A stretch of 64,000 nucleotides of DNA. It comes from Biomphalaria glabrata (lineage: Eukaryota; Mollusca; Gastropoda; Planorbidae). The notes beneath the pieces are model-generated. The model did not search any database and was not told where the DNA came from. It saw only the letters and a program-made list of their open reading frames with translations. Below are positions 9,493 through 21,016 of the stretch, piece by piece. The stretch's first letter is position 1. Each line of letters opens with the position of its first letter. The stretch covers positions 15,797,001 through 15,861,000 of the forward strand of contig NC_074723.1 in assembly GCF_947242115.1 (NCBI RefSeq), in the 5' to 3' direction. A program made the translations under genes and the position numbers.

Positions 9493-11455
9493 CAGTGGTT
9501 CCCAAACTTTTTTGTCTCGTAGACCCCTTGACATGTTTTCTGGTTTTCGGTAGGGCCCCTTGCTTAACTTACAAATTTGTGCAAATTCATCAACATTTTT
9601 TTTAAAACAAATTTTAATTATAGTGGGTTTAAGAGTGAAAAAGTAATTTAAAACTAAATAGTACATTATAGAGATCTATATTTTTTATTGATATCATTTA
9701 AATTTAAATCAATTAAAATAACAATGAATATGTATTACTGGAATCACCAACAAACACACGGGAAATGTTTTTCTGTTTTTTTTTTTTTTTTGTTTTTTCC
9801 AAAATTGCTTTGGATATTATGTTTAATATAGGAATTTGTTGTTTTATGAAGTAGTCTTTCCAACATTAAATAATAATTAATTAATAAATTTGCTTTAAGT
9901 ATCATTGTAAAAGGTTTCGCAAAGGGCAGTTTCTCACGTATTTCTTGATCTTTCACGTGTGGCTATAATATTGAGTCCGCGGAATTGTTTTCATTAACAG
10001 GAGAATGGGCGAATGCGAGTAACTGGCAACTCAACCATTAAGCTTCAAGCAGGAAAGGCTCATTAGCCGTGGCTTGCAACTCAACCATTAAGCTTCAAGC
10101 AGGAAAGGCTCATTAGCCGTGGCTTGCAACTCAACCATTAAGCTTCAAGCAGGAAAGGCTCATTAGCCGTGGCTTGCAACTCAACCATTAAGCTTCAAGC
10201 AGGAAAGGCTCATTAGCCGTGGCTTGCAACTCAACCATTAAGCTTCAAGCAGGAAAGGCCCATTAGCCGTGGCTTGCAACTCAACCATTAAGCTTCAAGC
10301 AGGAAAGGCTCATTAGCCGTGGCTTGCAACTCAACCATTAAGCTTCAAGCAGGAAAGGCTCATTAGCCGTGGCTTGCAATTCAACCATTAAGCTTCAAGC
10401 AGGAAAGGCCCATTAGCCGTGGCTTGCAACTCAACCATTAAGCTTCAAGCAGGAAAGGCTCATTAGCCGTGGCTTGCAACTCAACCATTAAGCTTCAAGC
10501 AGGAAAGGCTCATTAGCCGTGGCTTGCAACTCAACCATTAAGCTTCAAGCAGGAAAAGCTCATTAGCCGTGGCTTGCAACTCAACCATTAAGCTTCAAGC
10601 AGGATAGGCTCATTAGCCGTGGCTTGCAACTCAACCATTAAGCTTCAAGCAGGAAAGGCTCATTACCGTGGCTTGCAACTCAACCATTAAGCTTCAAGCA
10701 GGAAAAGCTCATTAGCCGTGGCTTGCAACTCAACCATTAAGCTTCAAGCAGGATAGGCTCATTAGCCGTGGCTTGCAACTAAACCATTAAGCTTCAAGCA
10801 GGAAAGGCTCATTACCGTGGCTTGCAACTAAACCATTAAGCTTCAAGCAGGAAAGGCTCATTAGCCGTGGCTTGCAACTCAACCATTAAGCTTCAAGCAG
10901 GAAAGGCTCATTAGCCGTGGCTTGCAACTCAACCATTAAGCTTCAAGCAGGAAAGGCTCATTAGCTGTGGCTTGCAACTCAACCATTAAGCTTCAAGCAG
11001 GAAAGGCTCATTAGCTTTGGCTTGCAACCCACCGAGCAGAAAGAAAACTGAATTCAAAACTTTGCTGCCTTGCAACTATAGTTACTATACCCAAACATGG
11101 GAAAGGTTTCGTGGGTCAAATTTGAGGAAAAATTAGGAGACGGCGACCATTTGGCGCTACACCTCGTCAGACATGTGACGCCGTTGATCACAAACTGTAT
11201 ATATGTCATTTGTAAAAAATTACTTAAGAAGTTTTTAATTTTATAACACATGCCACCGATGTGCCCTTGAACTGGTTGCTCAAAAAAAAATCTTTTAATA
11301 ATAACAGATGTAGAATTGTGAAAAACGGCTGGTAAAAACCTTGAACTGGTTGCTTAAAAAAATCTTTTAATAATAACAGATGTAGATTTGTGAAAAACAC
11401 CAGACATCGTTAATGTTTGACGTATAAGTAAGATACAAAAGTTTGTGAACCACTA
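9493..11455. mobile_element. hAT-like TIR element containing a 50-bp minisatellite
   Basis: The left end CAGTGGTTCCCAAACTTTTT is a classic hAT-type terminus. The right end AAAAGTTTGTGAACCACTA (to 11455) is its near-complete inverse. The flanking 8-mers (CTTTATGC and CGCTAGAC) match only partly, so the duplication is degraded or the right boundary is off. No transposase is readable. Half of the interior is the 50-bp array at 10024-11030, and a 74-bp direct duplication (each copy starting TTGAACTGGTTGCT) lies at 11267-11403. Confidence 0.6.
10024..11030. repeat. 50-bp minisatellite, about 20 copies
   Basis: The unit contains GGCTTGCAACTCAACCATTA then AGCTTCAAGCAGGAAAGGCT. Copies are nearly identical, with single-base variants and single-base losses in a few late units, so the array is young or homogenised. 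It lies wholly inside the TIR element 9493-11455. Confidence 0.95.
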
Positions 11456-13440
11456 CGCTAGACCAGAGCATTATTGGACCTATATCTTAGAATGCAAGGA
11501 CTTCGACTTCTTTGCAAACCTAACACTATCATATCACATTTTGTTTCCTCTTCCATCTCTCTGTGTTTTACAAAGCATATATTTTATTTCGGGCAGATAT
11601 TTTAACAAGCATAGGAACGATGGAAGGACACGAAGGACGAGGAGCACATAACTCTGGATGAGACGCTGGCGAGGGCAAGAAACAACACGGAACGGCAAAC
11701 ATCACTCGGGCGTTTCCCAACAGAGCAATTCACTTCGGGACAGGTAAAGGTGAAAGTGAAACTATTATTGCTTGGCATCCGCTGCCAGTTGGCGGCCACG
11801 AGCAGACTTACAATTTACACATGCCCCATATCCCCCCTCCCTGGGGAAACATTTGAATACCAAGTGAAACAAGTTAGATCGATAGCGTAGCAATTATTTG
11901 AGATGAGCTCCCAAATACTTTGAGGGGATGAAATCTGGGATGATGTATACAAGTGGTGCCAAACCAACGACCCGCGAGCCCAATATGGTCCGTGACGCGT
12001 TTTTGATTGTTTGTGGCTATGATAGCCTTAGAAAAAAGTTGAGCATCACTGATCTATTAAAAAAAGGCAGGGTTAACAAAACACTTTCATCCAGGACAAA
12101 ATGTGGTCAAAGTTCGTAAAGTTGGCGCTGGGTATGACTTATGACTGAGAGAAGAATGGTGCCTAAGTAGTATGTGTTGTACTTGCTCAGTCCTCAATGC
12201 TAACTATCTTATATATATTCCTAATATACCACTGACTGACTGACTGACTCATGAATGAAGAGATCCCTTAAATTAGTTTGGGGATTCGCTTGAAATTTAG
12301 TACACATGTTGCTTTTACCACTTTAATGCTAATTGAGACGCGTTTTGACAGATTCGCGACCATACGCTGCGATTCGCGAAAAACGCAAGCTTTTTATTAA
12401 ACCTTCGTATTTTTAAAGTATTTTCCAAAAGGCCACTGTCTATATAAAAAAAATGTTTGGAACTTTTTAAATTAAAATTTAAAAAAATGTCTTACGTCAC
12501 TTGTGCTTCCATTTGTACTCGGCTTAAAAAAAAACAACAAAACTATTCAGAATAGCATCAAAAAGATCTACATCTAGTCTTTTTTTTTTTTTTTTTTTGA
12601 GACAGAATGATATTTTGTAGCAGTGTCGTTTCTCTACATGCAAACTATTCCAATTAATAAAACCAAATTGATATTGCCATTTATTTAGAGGACCCATTCA
12701 AAATAAGGAAACGTCACGTTCAATTGGGGCCTTCGGAGAATGCATTTGTTAAAGTTCTCTAGGCATGGAAAGGATGAAATGTTTGCGGTGTCTAGAACCG
12801 TACATTACTTCCCTTAGAATTAAAGGATGCAAAAATAAAAAATATAATAAAACTAACCAGAGGTACTTTATATACAATTTAAAAAATCTGAAAAGTGTGT
12901 CCTGATGTGTCGATCAATCGCTTTAAAAAAAGTTTGTCATTGTAATAAAATGGGCCGAAAAGTGTGGAAGCGGTTCTTTGTGTGTGTGGGGGTGGGGGGG
13001 TCACGGTCGAAACAGAATAAAGAGTATAGTTAACATTGCATTGAGAAGCCGAAGAAAAGTCAGAGATTGTACGTAGGACACATTTTTCTCGTGGGAGATC
13101 GTGTGGGGGAGGGGGATGCGGAAAAGTAAAAATGATACTAGAATTCATAGGTTCAAAGGATGTGTGCATGTGTGTGTCGGGGGGGGGTGCATTATAAATC
13201 GGGTCTTTCCAAATCAAGTCAAAAGTCTATGTGGGAGAAATCACGACGCGCATATAAAAAAAAACTGAAATGGGGGTTCCAGAGAGAGAAGGAAAATAAA
13301 AAAGAGAGCGGGCTGTTAAATTTCATTGTAAACTTTACACTGATTCACTTGTTAAATAGTACATTAATGTGATCGAAAAGTTTTTATTCAAATATCCACA
13401 GAAAAAAGGTGGGGGGGGGGTCGGAGGATGCTCCGACCAT
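11456..13440. other. Unassigned intergenic DNA
   Basis: About 2 kb with no supported gene. It holds poly-T (12580-12598), GACT repeats (12232-12248) and G-runs (12985, 13178, 13410). Open frames here are short and low in complexity. Confidence 0.45.
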
Positions 13441-13461
13441 AATAAACAATAGAAAGATTGT

Positions 13462-15272
13462 GATCCAATCAACTGGTCTAGCCTGTGTGAAATGTTTGTA
13501 TGAGATGTCTTACAGCCTGGGATCCAATCAACTGGCCTAGCCTGTGTGAAATGTTTGTATGAGATGTCTTACAGCCTGGGATCCAATCAACTGGCCTAGC
13601 CTGTGTGAAATGCTTGTATGCGATGTCTTACAGCCTGGGATCCAATCAACTGGTCTAGCCTGTGTGAAATGTTTGTATGAGATGTCTTACAGCCTGGGAT
13701 CCAATCAACTGGCCTAGCCTGTGTGAAATGTTTGTATGAGATGTCTTACAGCCTGGGATCCAATCAACTGGCCTAGCCTGTGTGAAATGTTTGTATGAGA
13801 TGTCTTACAGCCTGGGATCCAATCAACTGGCCTAGCCTGTGTGAAATGCTTGTATGAGATGTCTTACAGCCTGGGATCCAATCAACTGGACTAGCCTGTG
13901 TGAAATGCTTGTATGCGATGTCTTACAGCCTGGGATCCAATCAACTGGTCTAGCCTGTGTGAAATGTTTGTATGAGATGTCTTACAGCCTGGGATCCAAT
14001 CAACTGGCCTAGCCTGTGTGAAATGCTTGTATGAGATGTCTTACAGCCTGGGATCCAATCAACTGGTCTAGCCTGTGTGAAATGTTTGTATGAGATGTCT
14101 TACAGCCTGGGATCCAATCAACTGGTCTAGCCTGTGTGAAATGTTTGTATGAGATGTCTTACAGCCTGGGATCCAATCAACTGGCCTAGCCTGTGTGAAA
14201 TGCTTGTATGAGATGTCTTACAGCCTGGGATCCAATCAACTGGCCTAGCCTGTGTGAAATGCTTGTATGAGATGTCTTACAGCCTGGGATCCAATCAACT
14301 GGCCTAGCCTGTGTGAAATGCTTGTATGAGATGTCTTACAGCCTGGGATCCAATCAACTGGCCTAGCCTGTGTGAAATGTTTGTATGAGATGTCTTACAG
14401 CCTTGGATCCAATCAACTGGCCTAGCCTGTGTGAAATGTTTGTATGAGATGTCTTACAGCCTGGGATCCAATCAACTGGCCTAGCCTGTGTGAAATGTTT
14501 GTATGAGATGTCTTACAGCCTGGGATCCAATCAACTGGCCTAGCCTGTGTGAAATGCTTATATGAGATGTCTTACAGCCTGGGATCCAATCAACTGGTCT
14601 AGCCTGTGTGAAATGTTTGTATGAGATGTCTTACAGCCTGGGATCCAATCAACTGGCCTAGCCTGTGTGAAATGTTTGTATGAGATGTCTTACAGCCTGG
14701 GATCCAATCAACTGGTCTAGCCTGTGTGAAATGTTTGTATGAGATGTCTTACAGCCTGGGATCCAATCAACTGGCCTAGCCTGTGTGAAATGTTTGTATG
14801 AGATGTCTTACAGCCTGGGATCCAATCAACTGGTCTAGCCTGTGTGAAATGTTTGTATGAGATGTCTTACAGCCTGGGATCCAATCAACTGGCCTAGCCT
14901 GTGTGAAATGTTTGTATGAGATGTCTTACAGCCTGGGATCCAATCAACTGGCCTAGCCTGTGTGAAATGTTTATATGAGATGTCTTACAGCCTGGGATCC
15001 AATCAACTGGCCTAGCCTGTGTGAAATGCTTGTATGAGATGTCTTACAGCCTGGGATCCAATCAACTGGTCTAGCCTGTGTGAAATGCTTGTATGAGATG
15101 TCTTACAGCCTGGGATCCAATCAACTGGTCTAGCCTGTGTGAAATGTTTGTATGCGATGTCTTACAGCCTGGGATCCAATCAACTGGTCTAGCCTGTGTG
15201 AAATGCTTGTATGAGATGTCTTACAGCCTGGGATCCAATCAACTGGTCTAGCCTGTGTGAAATGCTTGTATG
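13462..15272. repeat. 59-bp minisatellite, about 31 copies
   Basis: The unit contains GGATCCAATCAACTGGCCTA and TGTATGAGATGTCTTACAGC. Copies differ mainly at three positions (GGCCT/GGTCT, ATGTTTG/ATGCTTG, ATGAGAT/ATGCGAT), giving a mixed pattern that suggests repeated block duplication. The array ends abruptly against a TIR-element fragment at 15273. I could not trace the unit to a transposon. Confidence 0.95.
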
Positions 15273-15624
15273 CTAATAAAACCCCCTACCAGAGGGTTTT
15301 GAGTCCAAAAAAACTCCTATCAGGGGGTTTTGAGATAAAAATCCCTCTACCAGGGGGTTTTGAGTTTTAACCCCCTACCAGGGGTTTTGAGTTTAACCCC
15401 CCTACCAGGGGTTTTGAGTTTATAACCCCTTATAGGGGTTTTGAGTTTAAAACCCCCTATCAGGGGTTTTGCAGTTAAATCCCCCTCTTCTATTAACAAA
15501 ATTAAAAAAAAAAATGCAAACGACAATCCCCCAATTCCAAGAAAACAGCTAAGGAAGATTTCGATTTAATACCGCCTCCAAAAAATACGATAAACCTCCT
15601 CTCAATATAAAAAAAGCAAATTAC
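15273..15624 (+). mobile_element. TIR element family 'CATGGGCG', copy 4, left part
   Basis: This part follows copy 1 from the hairpin-unit array (CCCCCTACCAGGGG units) to AAAAAAGCAAATTAC. The continuation, starting TACACACTCAAAATTC, is found at 21017, on the far side of the LTR retrotransposon. The left end is cut by the 59-bp array. Confidence 0.72.
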
Positions 15625-15979
15625 TGTTATGACATGATTAGTAGGTAGTTAGGAATTAGTTATTTGTTTCGGGAATAGGGTAAAGTTTTAATTAGCGACA
15701 AGTGACGTGACAGATCTTTTAAAAATAAGAACGCTCTAAACGACGCTAGAAGGAGGACGCTTATTGTAGAGCAGTAGACTTGAGTACGACATTATTGACA
15801 TCGGACGATTCCCTTTTGAGTATTAAACATATTTGTAGAACAACATATCAGCGTCGACTACCTATTTCATTGTTTCGGCCTTTCGCCGGTGTTACTGACG
15901 TGTTGCGTTCAGCGTTACCTACAGTCAGATCTACACTAGACAGATTGTCAAGAATCAACACCGCGCAGAGGTCTTAACA
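15625..15979 (+). repeat. 5' LTR
   Basis: 355 bp with TG...CA ends, about 98.6% identical to the 3' LTR. An AT-rich TTTAAAAATAAG at about 15717 could serve as the TATA region. Confidence 0.88.
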
Positions 15980-15982
15980 ACG

Positions 15983-16000
15983 TGGCGACCCCAGACTCGG
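15983..16000 (+). promoter_or_regulatory. Probable primer-binding site
   Basis: TGGCGACCCCAGACTCGG starts three bases after the 5' LTR. The TGG start is what a tRNA 3' CCA end would pair with. The tRNA species was not determined. Confidence 0.55.
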
Positions 16001-17630
16001 AGCTCACTGGCAGCAACATCCAGAAGGATAGAAGCCCTCTGTTAGGAGGAGGCAGAAGTTAACGTCATCGGCCTAGTCTGCAGCTAGACCCTGATTATAC
16101 AGCCACGTCGGCGAAGGAAAGCCAGTGAGACCCTGGACTCGTAGACCTAGGAGGTAACGAAATATAGATCTAGATCTACATTTGTAATTTGTAAACGCCC
16201 ATACGTTGGGGCATCGTATTGAAGCCTGTAGTTCGGTATCGAGAAGGCTACAGTTTGCTGAAGGGAAGAAAACCGTCCTGTCGAAGCCGTACTGAAGAGA
16301 TATCGCCTGCCCGGCATTTTGAGAACGAACGTGAAGGTCACCTCTGCAAGGCCAAGATCGACCGTTGAGGTCACGCCAAAGAACTTGCGACGTAGGAACC
16401 ATCTTACTGCCTACGGCACTTAAGTACAGTAGTGCTAATTTGATCTACGTCTCGGCTGAATCTGTGCTACACGTTAGATAGCCAGATAGCCGGTATCTTA
16501 GCACTGGACTTTTGACTTTGTCGCTGTGTCAACTGTTGGACCGTTCCAGTTTCACTTTGGACAGACGACCACCTGGAACCACCGTACCAGCCTTGGAACC
16601 AGCAACCGGAACCAGACTCTACGTCACCGACGAACCGGAGCCAGACGACAGATCACCGTGAACCAGAACCAGACGCCGTACCACCGAAGAACCGGAGCCG
16701 TTGCAGACCAGTACCGAAGGACCGGGGAGAGCCGAAACGTTCGCTGTCCTTATCTCACCGCTAGGGAAGACATCGCCGTGAGCCTTGCCGCCGGGACAGA
16801 CATTAGCGTAGGAAGAGTGGACCGAGACTGACTGTGGAGTTATCGCATCGCCGCTTCTTAGACAGATAAGTCAAGTGTTATTTAACTACTTTCTCCTTAG
16901 AATAATTAGAGTCTGTAGGGAAGTGACCACTCGCTAGATTATCACTACCAGGTTAAACCGTGGTGGATTGGGGATATCCTTAAAATTAGGTGTAATCTAG
17001 CAAGAGGTCCAGATATACGTTTAACTGTTAATTCGTCCTGTATGTGAATGTGAATCATTTAGTTAATCATTTTTAGTAACGTCATGTATTAATTGTTTGC
17101 AATACTCCCGTCTTAAGTCTTACTGTCAGACGAAAGTCTCATTCATTAGAAATAGAGCTATAGTTTGGTGTTTATCGTATTTAGGTTTAATTTCATAGTT
17201 TATTGGTATGAGTAAGTTATATACACTCTTGGCTGTGAAAGCAGGTAAGAAGTAAATAAGATCTAGCGTAATCTAGACTAGATCTGAGGGATAATCGAGG
17301 TGAAGCCTGATTGCCCATTGGTAAATTTAGTATTTGTAAATAGACAGGTTGGTCTATTTACCGGCGACTCGTGTTGAGTAACACATAGTCGGTGGAGTGT
17401 GCGTGTGTCGCACATCGTATTCAGTCGGGTCAGAGTGTAGCCTACACACTGGTACCAAGGATACTAAGTGTATCTTGGAAAGTACAGAAGTTATTAAAAG
17501 TCGGAGTTGGTAGTCTAGACGCTGAGGGTAGAGTGACGAATTTAATTCATTGGAATCAAGAGATATTAGGAAGCCGCGGAGCGAGGTTACGCTCAAAAGG
17601 TAGTTTGATTTAAAGTAACATAAAGGTAAT
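15999..17630 (+). other. Long 5' leader of the LTR element
   Basis: About 1.6 kb between the primer-binding site and the gag-like start. It has degenerate ACCGGAGCCAGACGA-type repeats near 16550-16730. The short open frames on both strands show no domain. Confidence 0.6.
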
Positions 17631-19667
17631 ATGGCAACTACTTCATGTTACGACCTGGAAGAATTTAGAAAAAAGCTAATTCATGAAGTCAAGACAGAAC
17701 TAGAACTGCGCGGCAAAGAACTAACTGCCTATGTACAGCAGATGGTGGCGGCAGAAGCAGAACGCTTGGAGAGAGAGAAAGCTAGAGGCAGAGAAAAAGA
17801 AAAAGAAGAGGCAGACCGCAGAGAGCGGGAACGAGTCAGAGAAGCTGAAAGAGCCAGAGAAAAAGAAAAAGAAGAGGCAGACCGTGTAGAACGGGAAAAG
17901 GTTAGAGAGGCGGAACGTGTAGAGAGGGAGAAAAAAGAAGAGGCGGACAGAAAAGTGAGAATTCAAGTAGAACAGATGAGGATAGAGGCTGGTGTAAGTG
18001 GGCCCACCGAAGGAAACAGCAACAATAGTGCCAACATAGAAAGCCATAGTAGCGCCGCATGGATGAAGAAGAAAATCCAACCTTTTGCGGAAGACAAGGA
18101 CGACATCGGCGACTATCTGAAACGCTTTGAAATAAAACTTGCAAAGTTTAATGTCCAGGAGAAGGAGTGGTCCGAAATCTTGTTGGACTTCGTACATGGG
18201 AAAGCCCTCACGATTTGCCAAAACCATGACCACGCCATGCAAAACAGCTATCAGGTGCTAAAGAAGGAACTGCTAAACGCATACGGGCACAACGCGGCAA
18301 CATTCCGAAAGAAGTATTACGAAAACACTCCATCCAGCCAAGTTGATCCACAAACAACTATCAACTCAGAGAAAGACTTCTTCACTAAATGGCTCGGATT
18401 CGAGAATGTAGAGAACACCTACGAGGGGTTGAAGAACTTCATTCTGATTGATAACTTTATCAATAAGTGCGACCCTCAGCTACAGTCCTTTGTAAAAGAA
18501 AGAAACCCTAAGGTAATTGAAGACTTGGTAGAAATTATTAGGATCTTTAAGAATGCTTACCCAAATAACCCACTTTCAGTTAGCGACCACAAAAAAGTTA
18601 TTGACCTGGTAAATTATGTAATGAGAAATGATGGTAATGATAGGGATTATGGTAGGAGAAATGATAGGTCCAGGGAACGTGGGAACAATGGTCGGGATAG
18701 TTATGATGGCATAAATGATAGATCCTGGGAAAATGAAAACAATGGCAGGGAAAGTTATGATAGGAGAATAGATAGACCTAAAGCGGGTGATAGAAACTTT
18801 AGGGATGTTACATGTTTTAACTGTCAGGAAAAGGGACACATGGCATACCAGTGTAGGAAACATAGAGGGAATGGAGCTGGCAATGGGAATACACAGGATA
18901 ATAGTGGTACTAGTGATAGGAGAGGTAATCAAGGAAACCGTAGACAAGAGAGGGATAATCGGCCACCGGATAGGGTTAATTTTGTAAGGAGCATCCAAGA
19001 CAGGGATCGTGATAGTGGACATAGTGAACCAGATGAAGAAATTAATTACGTTGATTGTGGGGAAGATAGATTTAAACTATATCCAGGCATGATAAATAAT
19101 AAACAGGTAAATGTGATCCGGGACACAGCTAGCAGTACACTCGCAGTTCGAGGAGGATTAGTGAAATCTAAGGATTATTTAGGCTATACCAAATCAGTCA
19201 GATTGGCAGACGGCGCAGTTAAGAGGTTCGAAGCATGCAAAGTGTTCCTTCGATCTCCATTGTACACAGGGTATTGCGAAGGGGTAGCCATGCCAAGGTT
19301 ATCTAGAGATGTTTTACTTGGAAATGTAGAAGGTGTCAGAGCCGCTTCTGACAAACAGGTTAGAAGTTGGAAAAGCAGGTATAACAAGAAGCGAAACAAA
19401 CCTAGAAAGGACATAATTTGTTTTAACTGCCATAAACATGGGCACATTGCGAAAGACTGTTGGAGTAGGGCAGAACAGTCTAAACAGAAGATTGCGAGTT
19501 CGGATAGGAGGCGCAGGTCTGTACCCGATAGTGATGATAGAAGAAATGACTGTGGGAGCGGTAATCGCAAGTCATACCGAGGTAGAAGGCCACACGCGGG
19601 ATATAGTGGCGTAAGAAGAGATGTTAACTCCAGTTGGAGAGAACAAATGTATGGGTCGTGTAGATAG
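17631..19667 (+). CDS. gag: Gag-like polyprotein of the LTR retrotransposon
   Basis: An uninterrupted 678-residue frame. Residues about 20-120 are a highly charged Arg/Glu/Lys heptad-like coiled coil (EREKARGREKEKEEADRRER type). Residues about 143-226 resemble a capsid/SCAN-like helical domain of gypsy-type Gag (QPFAEDKDDIGDYLKRFE ... LLNAYGHN). A Gly/Asn/Arg-rich linker leads to a CCHC zinc knuckle CFNCQEKGHMAYQC at 395-408. Residues about 480-580 weakly recall a retropepsin-like fold. A second CCHC knuckle, CFNCHKHGHIAKDC, lies at 597-610 in a basic tail. Zinc knuckles bind the element's RNA during particle assembly in this family. No pol frame follows. The start is the first ATG of the open frame. 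It is the only long frame in the element. Confidence 0.85.
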   Translation: MATTSCYDLEEFRKKLIHEVKTELELRGKELTAYVQQMVAAEAERLEREKARGREKEKEEADRRERERVREAERAREKEKEEADRVEREKVREAERVEREKKEEADRKVRIQVEQMRIEAGVSGPTEGNSNNSANIESHSSAAWMKKKIQPFAEDKDDIGDYLKRFEIKLAKFNVQEKEWSEILLDFVHGKALTICQNHDHAMQNSYQVLKKELLNAYGHNAATFRKKYYENTPSSQVDPQTTINSEKDFFTKWLGFENVENTYEGLKNFILIDNFINKCDPQLQSFVKERNPKVIEDLVEIIRIFKNAYPNNPLSVSDHKKVIDLVNYVMRNDGNDRDYGRRNDRSRERGNNGRDSYDGINDRSWENENNGRESYDRRIDRPKAGDRNFRDVTCFNCQEKGHMAYQCRKHRGNGAGNGNTQDNSGTSDRRGNQGNRRQERDNRPPDRVNFVRSIQDRDRDSGHSEPDEEINYVDCGEDRFKLYPGMINNKQVNVIRDTASSTLAVRGGLVKSKDYLGYTKSVRLADGAVKRFEACKVFLRSPLYTGYCEGVAMPRLSRDVLLGNVEGVRAASDKQVRSWKSRYNKKRNKPRKDIICFNCHKHGHIAKDCWSRAEQSKQKIASSDRRRRSVPDSDDRRNDCGSGNRKSYRGRRPHAGYSGVRRDVNSSWREQMYGSCR

Positions 19668-20033
19668 TTTGTGAAACATAGCACTATGCGATCATAGTGT
19701 GTAAATAAGTTGGATTTTATTTAAATTGTTTATTCTTAATTAATTGACCTAACTAGTAGTCATAACTAGACGGGTATTAGGTTGTTTAATGTATCTTTGA
19801 ATAGTATATTTATGTTATAATATACAGGTAATTTGGTTATCATTAGATTGACTCATGTTAATTATGTAATTTCGGGTAGTATGTATGCATTGCATGTATG
19901 TGTGTATGAATAGAAAGGGCATTTATAAGGCGACGATGTAGTTACATCAAGGAAAAGTAAGTTTTATAATTTATTCTTTGTATTTGATCATGATCATACA
20001 TCAGTAAAGAGTTAGATCGTGTGGGGACAAGTA

Positions 20034-20409
20034 AGTGGAGAGAGGAAATAAAATACACTTGTAAATGCCCGAAAGAACGTTAGGTGTATAGTGGGAGAAC
20101 GGATATTGATAGATGTCAATTTGTCATATTAGGAAAATTGTCTGTCCTGACGTGTGAGGGAAAGCGGTGTAACCTCTGGAACGTAATGTGATGAAGTATA
20201 GATAGACACACCTATAGTGTCAGTGGAGAGAGGAAATAAAATACACTTGTAAATGCCCGAAAGAACGTTAGGTGTATAGTGGGAGAACGGATATTGATAG
20301 ATGTCAATTTGTCATATTAGGTAAATTGTCTGTCCTGACGTGTGAGGGAAAGCGGTGTAACCTCTGGAACGTAATGTGATGAAGTATAGATAGACACACC
20401 TATAGTGTC
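20034..20409 (+). repeat. 188-bp tandem duplication in the LTR element 3' region
   Basis: Two almost identical 188-bp copies (20034-20221 and 20222-20409), each beginning AGTGGAGAGAGGAAATAAAA, lie between gag and the polypurine tract. No coding frame spans them. Confidence 0.92.
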
Positions 20410-20643
20410 AGCGCAAACGAACTATGTCTGCGATCACCTATGGCACATCACAGTGGACAGTATCAGTTAGTGACACTTGAGGGAAATAGGTGTTCAGAGG
20501 AACTTGATTGTGGACACAGAAAGAGAAGTTGAAATCGCAATCAAGACTCAAGTTGTGTTGTCTTTTATGTTTCCCTACATTTTGGCCCTTGCACATTGTA
20601 AGACTAAGACAGTAGATTAAAAAATTGACAGGCAATTTTTTTT

Positions 20644-20660
20644 AGCGGAAGGGGGAGGAG
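20644..20660 (+). promoter_or_regulatory. Polypurine tract
   Basis: AGCGGAAGGGGGAGGAG ends one base before the 3' LTR, the expected plus-strand priming site. Confidence 0.8.
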
Positions 20661-20661
20661 T

Positions 20662-21016
20662 TGTTATGACATGATTAGGAGGTAGTTAGGAATTAGTTAT
20701 TTGTTTCGGGAATAGGGTAAAGTTTTAATTAGCGACAAGTGACGTGACAGATCTTTTAAAAATAAGAACGCTCTAAACGACGCTAGAAGGAGGACGCTTA
20801 TTGAAGAGCAGTAGACTTGAGTACGACATTATTGACATCGGACGATTCCCTTTTGAGTATTAAACATATTTGTAGAACAACATATCAGCGTCGACTAAGT
20901 ATTTGATTGTTTCGGCCTTTCGCCGGTGTTACTGACGTGTTGCGTTCAGCGTTACCTACAGTCAGATCTACACTAGACAGATTGTCAAGAATCAACACCG
21001 CGCAGAGGTCTTAACA
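20662..21016 (+). repeat. 3' LTR
   Basis: 355 bp, the direct-repeat partner of 15625-15979. Confidence 0.88.

Larger units (their letters stand above)
15625..21016 (+). mobile_element. LTR retrotransposon with gag-like ORF, apparently lacking pol
   Basis: Two 355-bp direct repeats (15625-15979 and 20662-21016) start TGTTATGACATG and end GTCTTAACA, differing at about five positions (near 98.6% identity). A primer-binding-site-like TGGCGACCCC starts three bases after the 5' LTR (15983). A polypurine tract precedes the 3' LTR (20644-20660). The interior is 4.7 kb, with a 1.65-kb leader, one 678-codon gag-like frame, and about 1 kb of 3' non-coding DNA including a 188-bp duplication. I see no reverse transcriptase or integrase signature in any frame, so it would depend on another element. 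It interrupts a TIR-element copy. The apparent duplication at the junctions is only TAC. It looks structurally whole and young. Confidence 0.85.

Noticed and set aside
13462-15272. Regular repeats reminiscent of a CRISPR array
   Set aside because: Units are directly abutting tandem copies with no unique spacers, and the DNA is eukaryotic.
17721-19684. Minus-strand and other-frame open frames across the gag region
   Set aside because: Shadows of the Gag frame caused by its biased Arg/Glu codon content; no domain.
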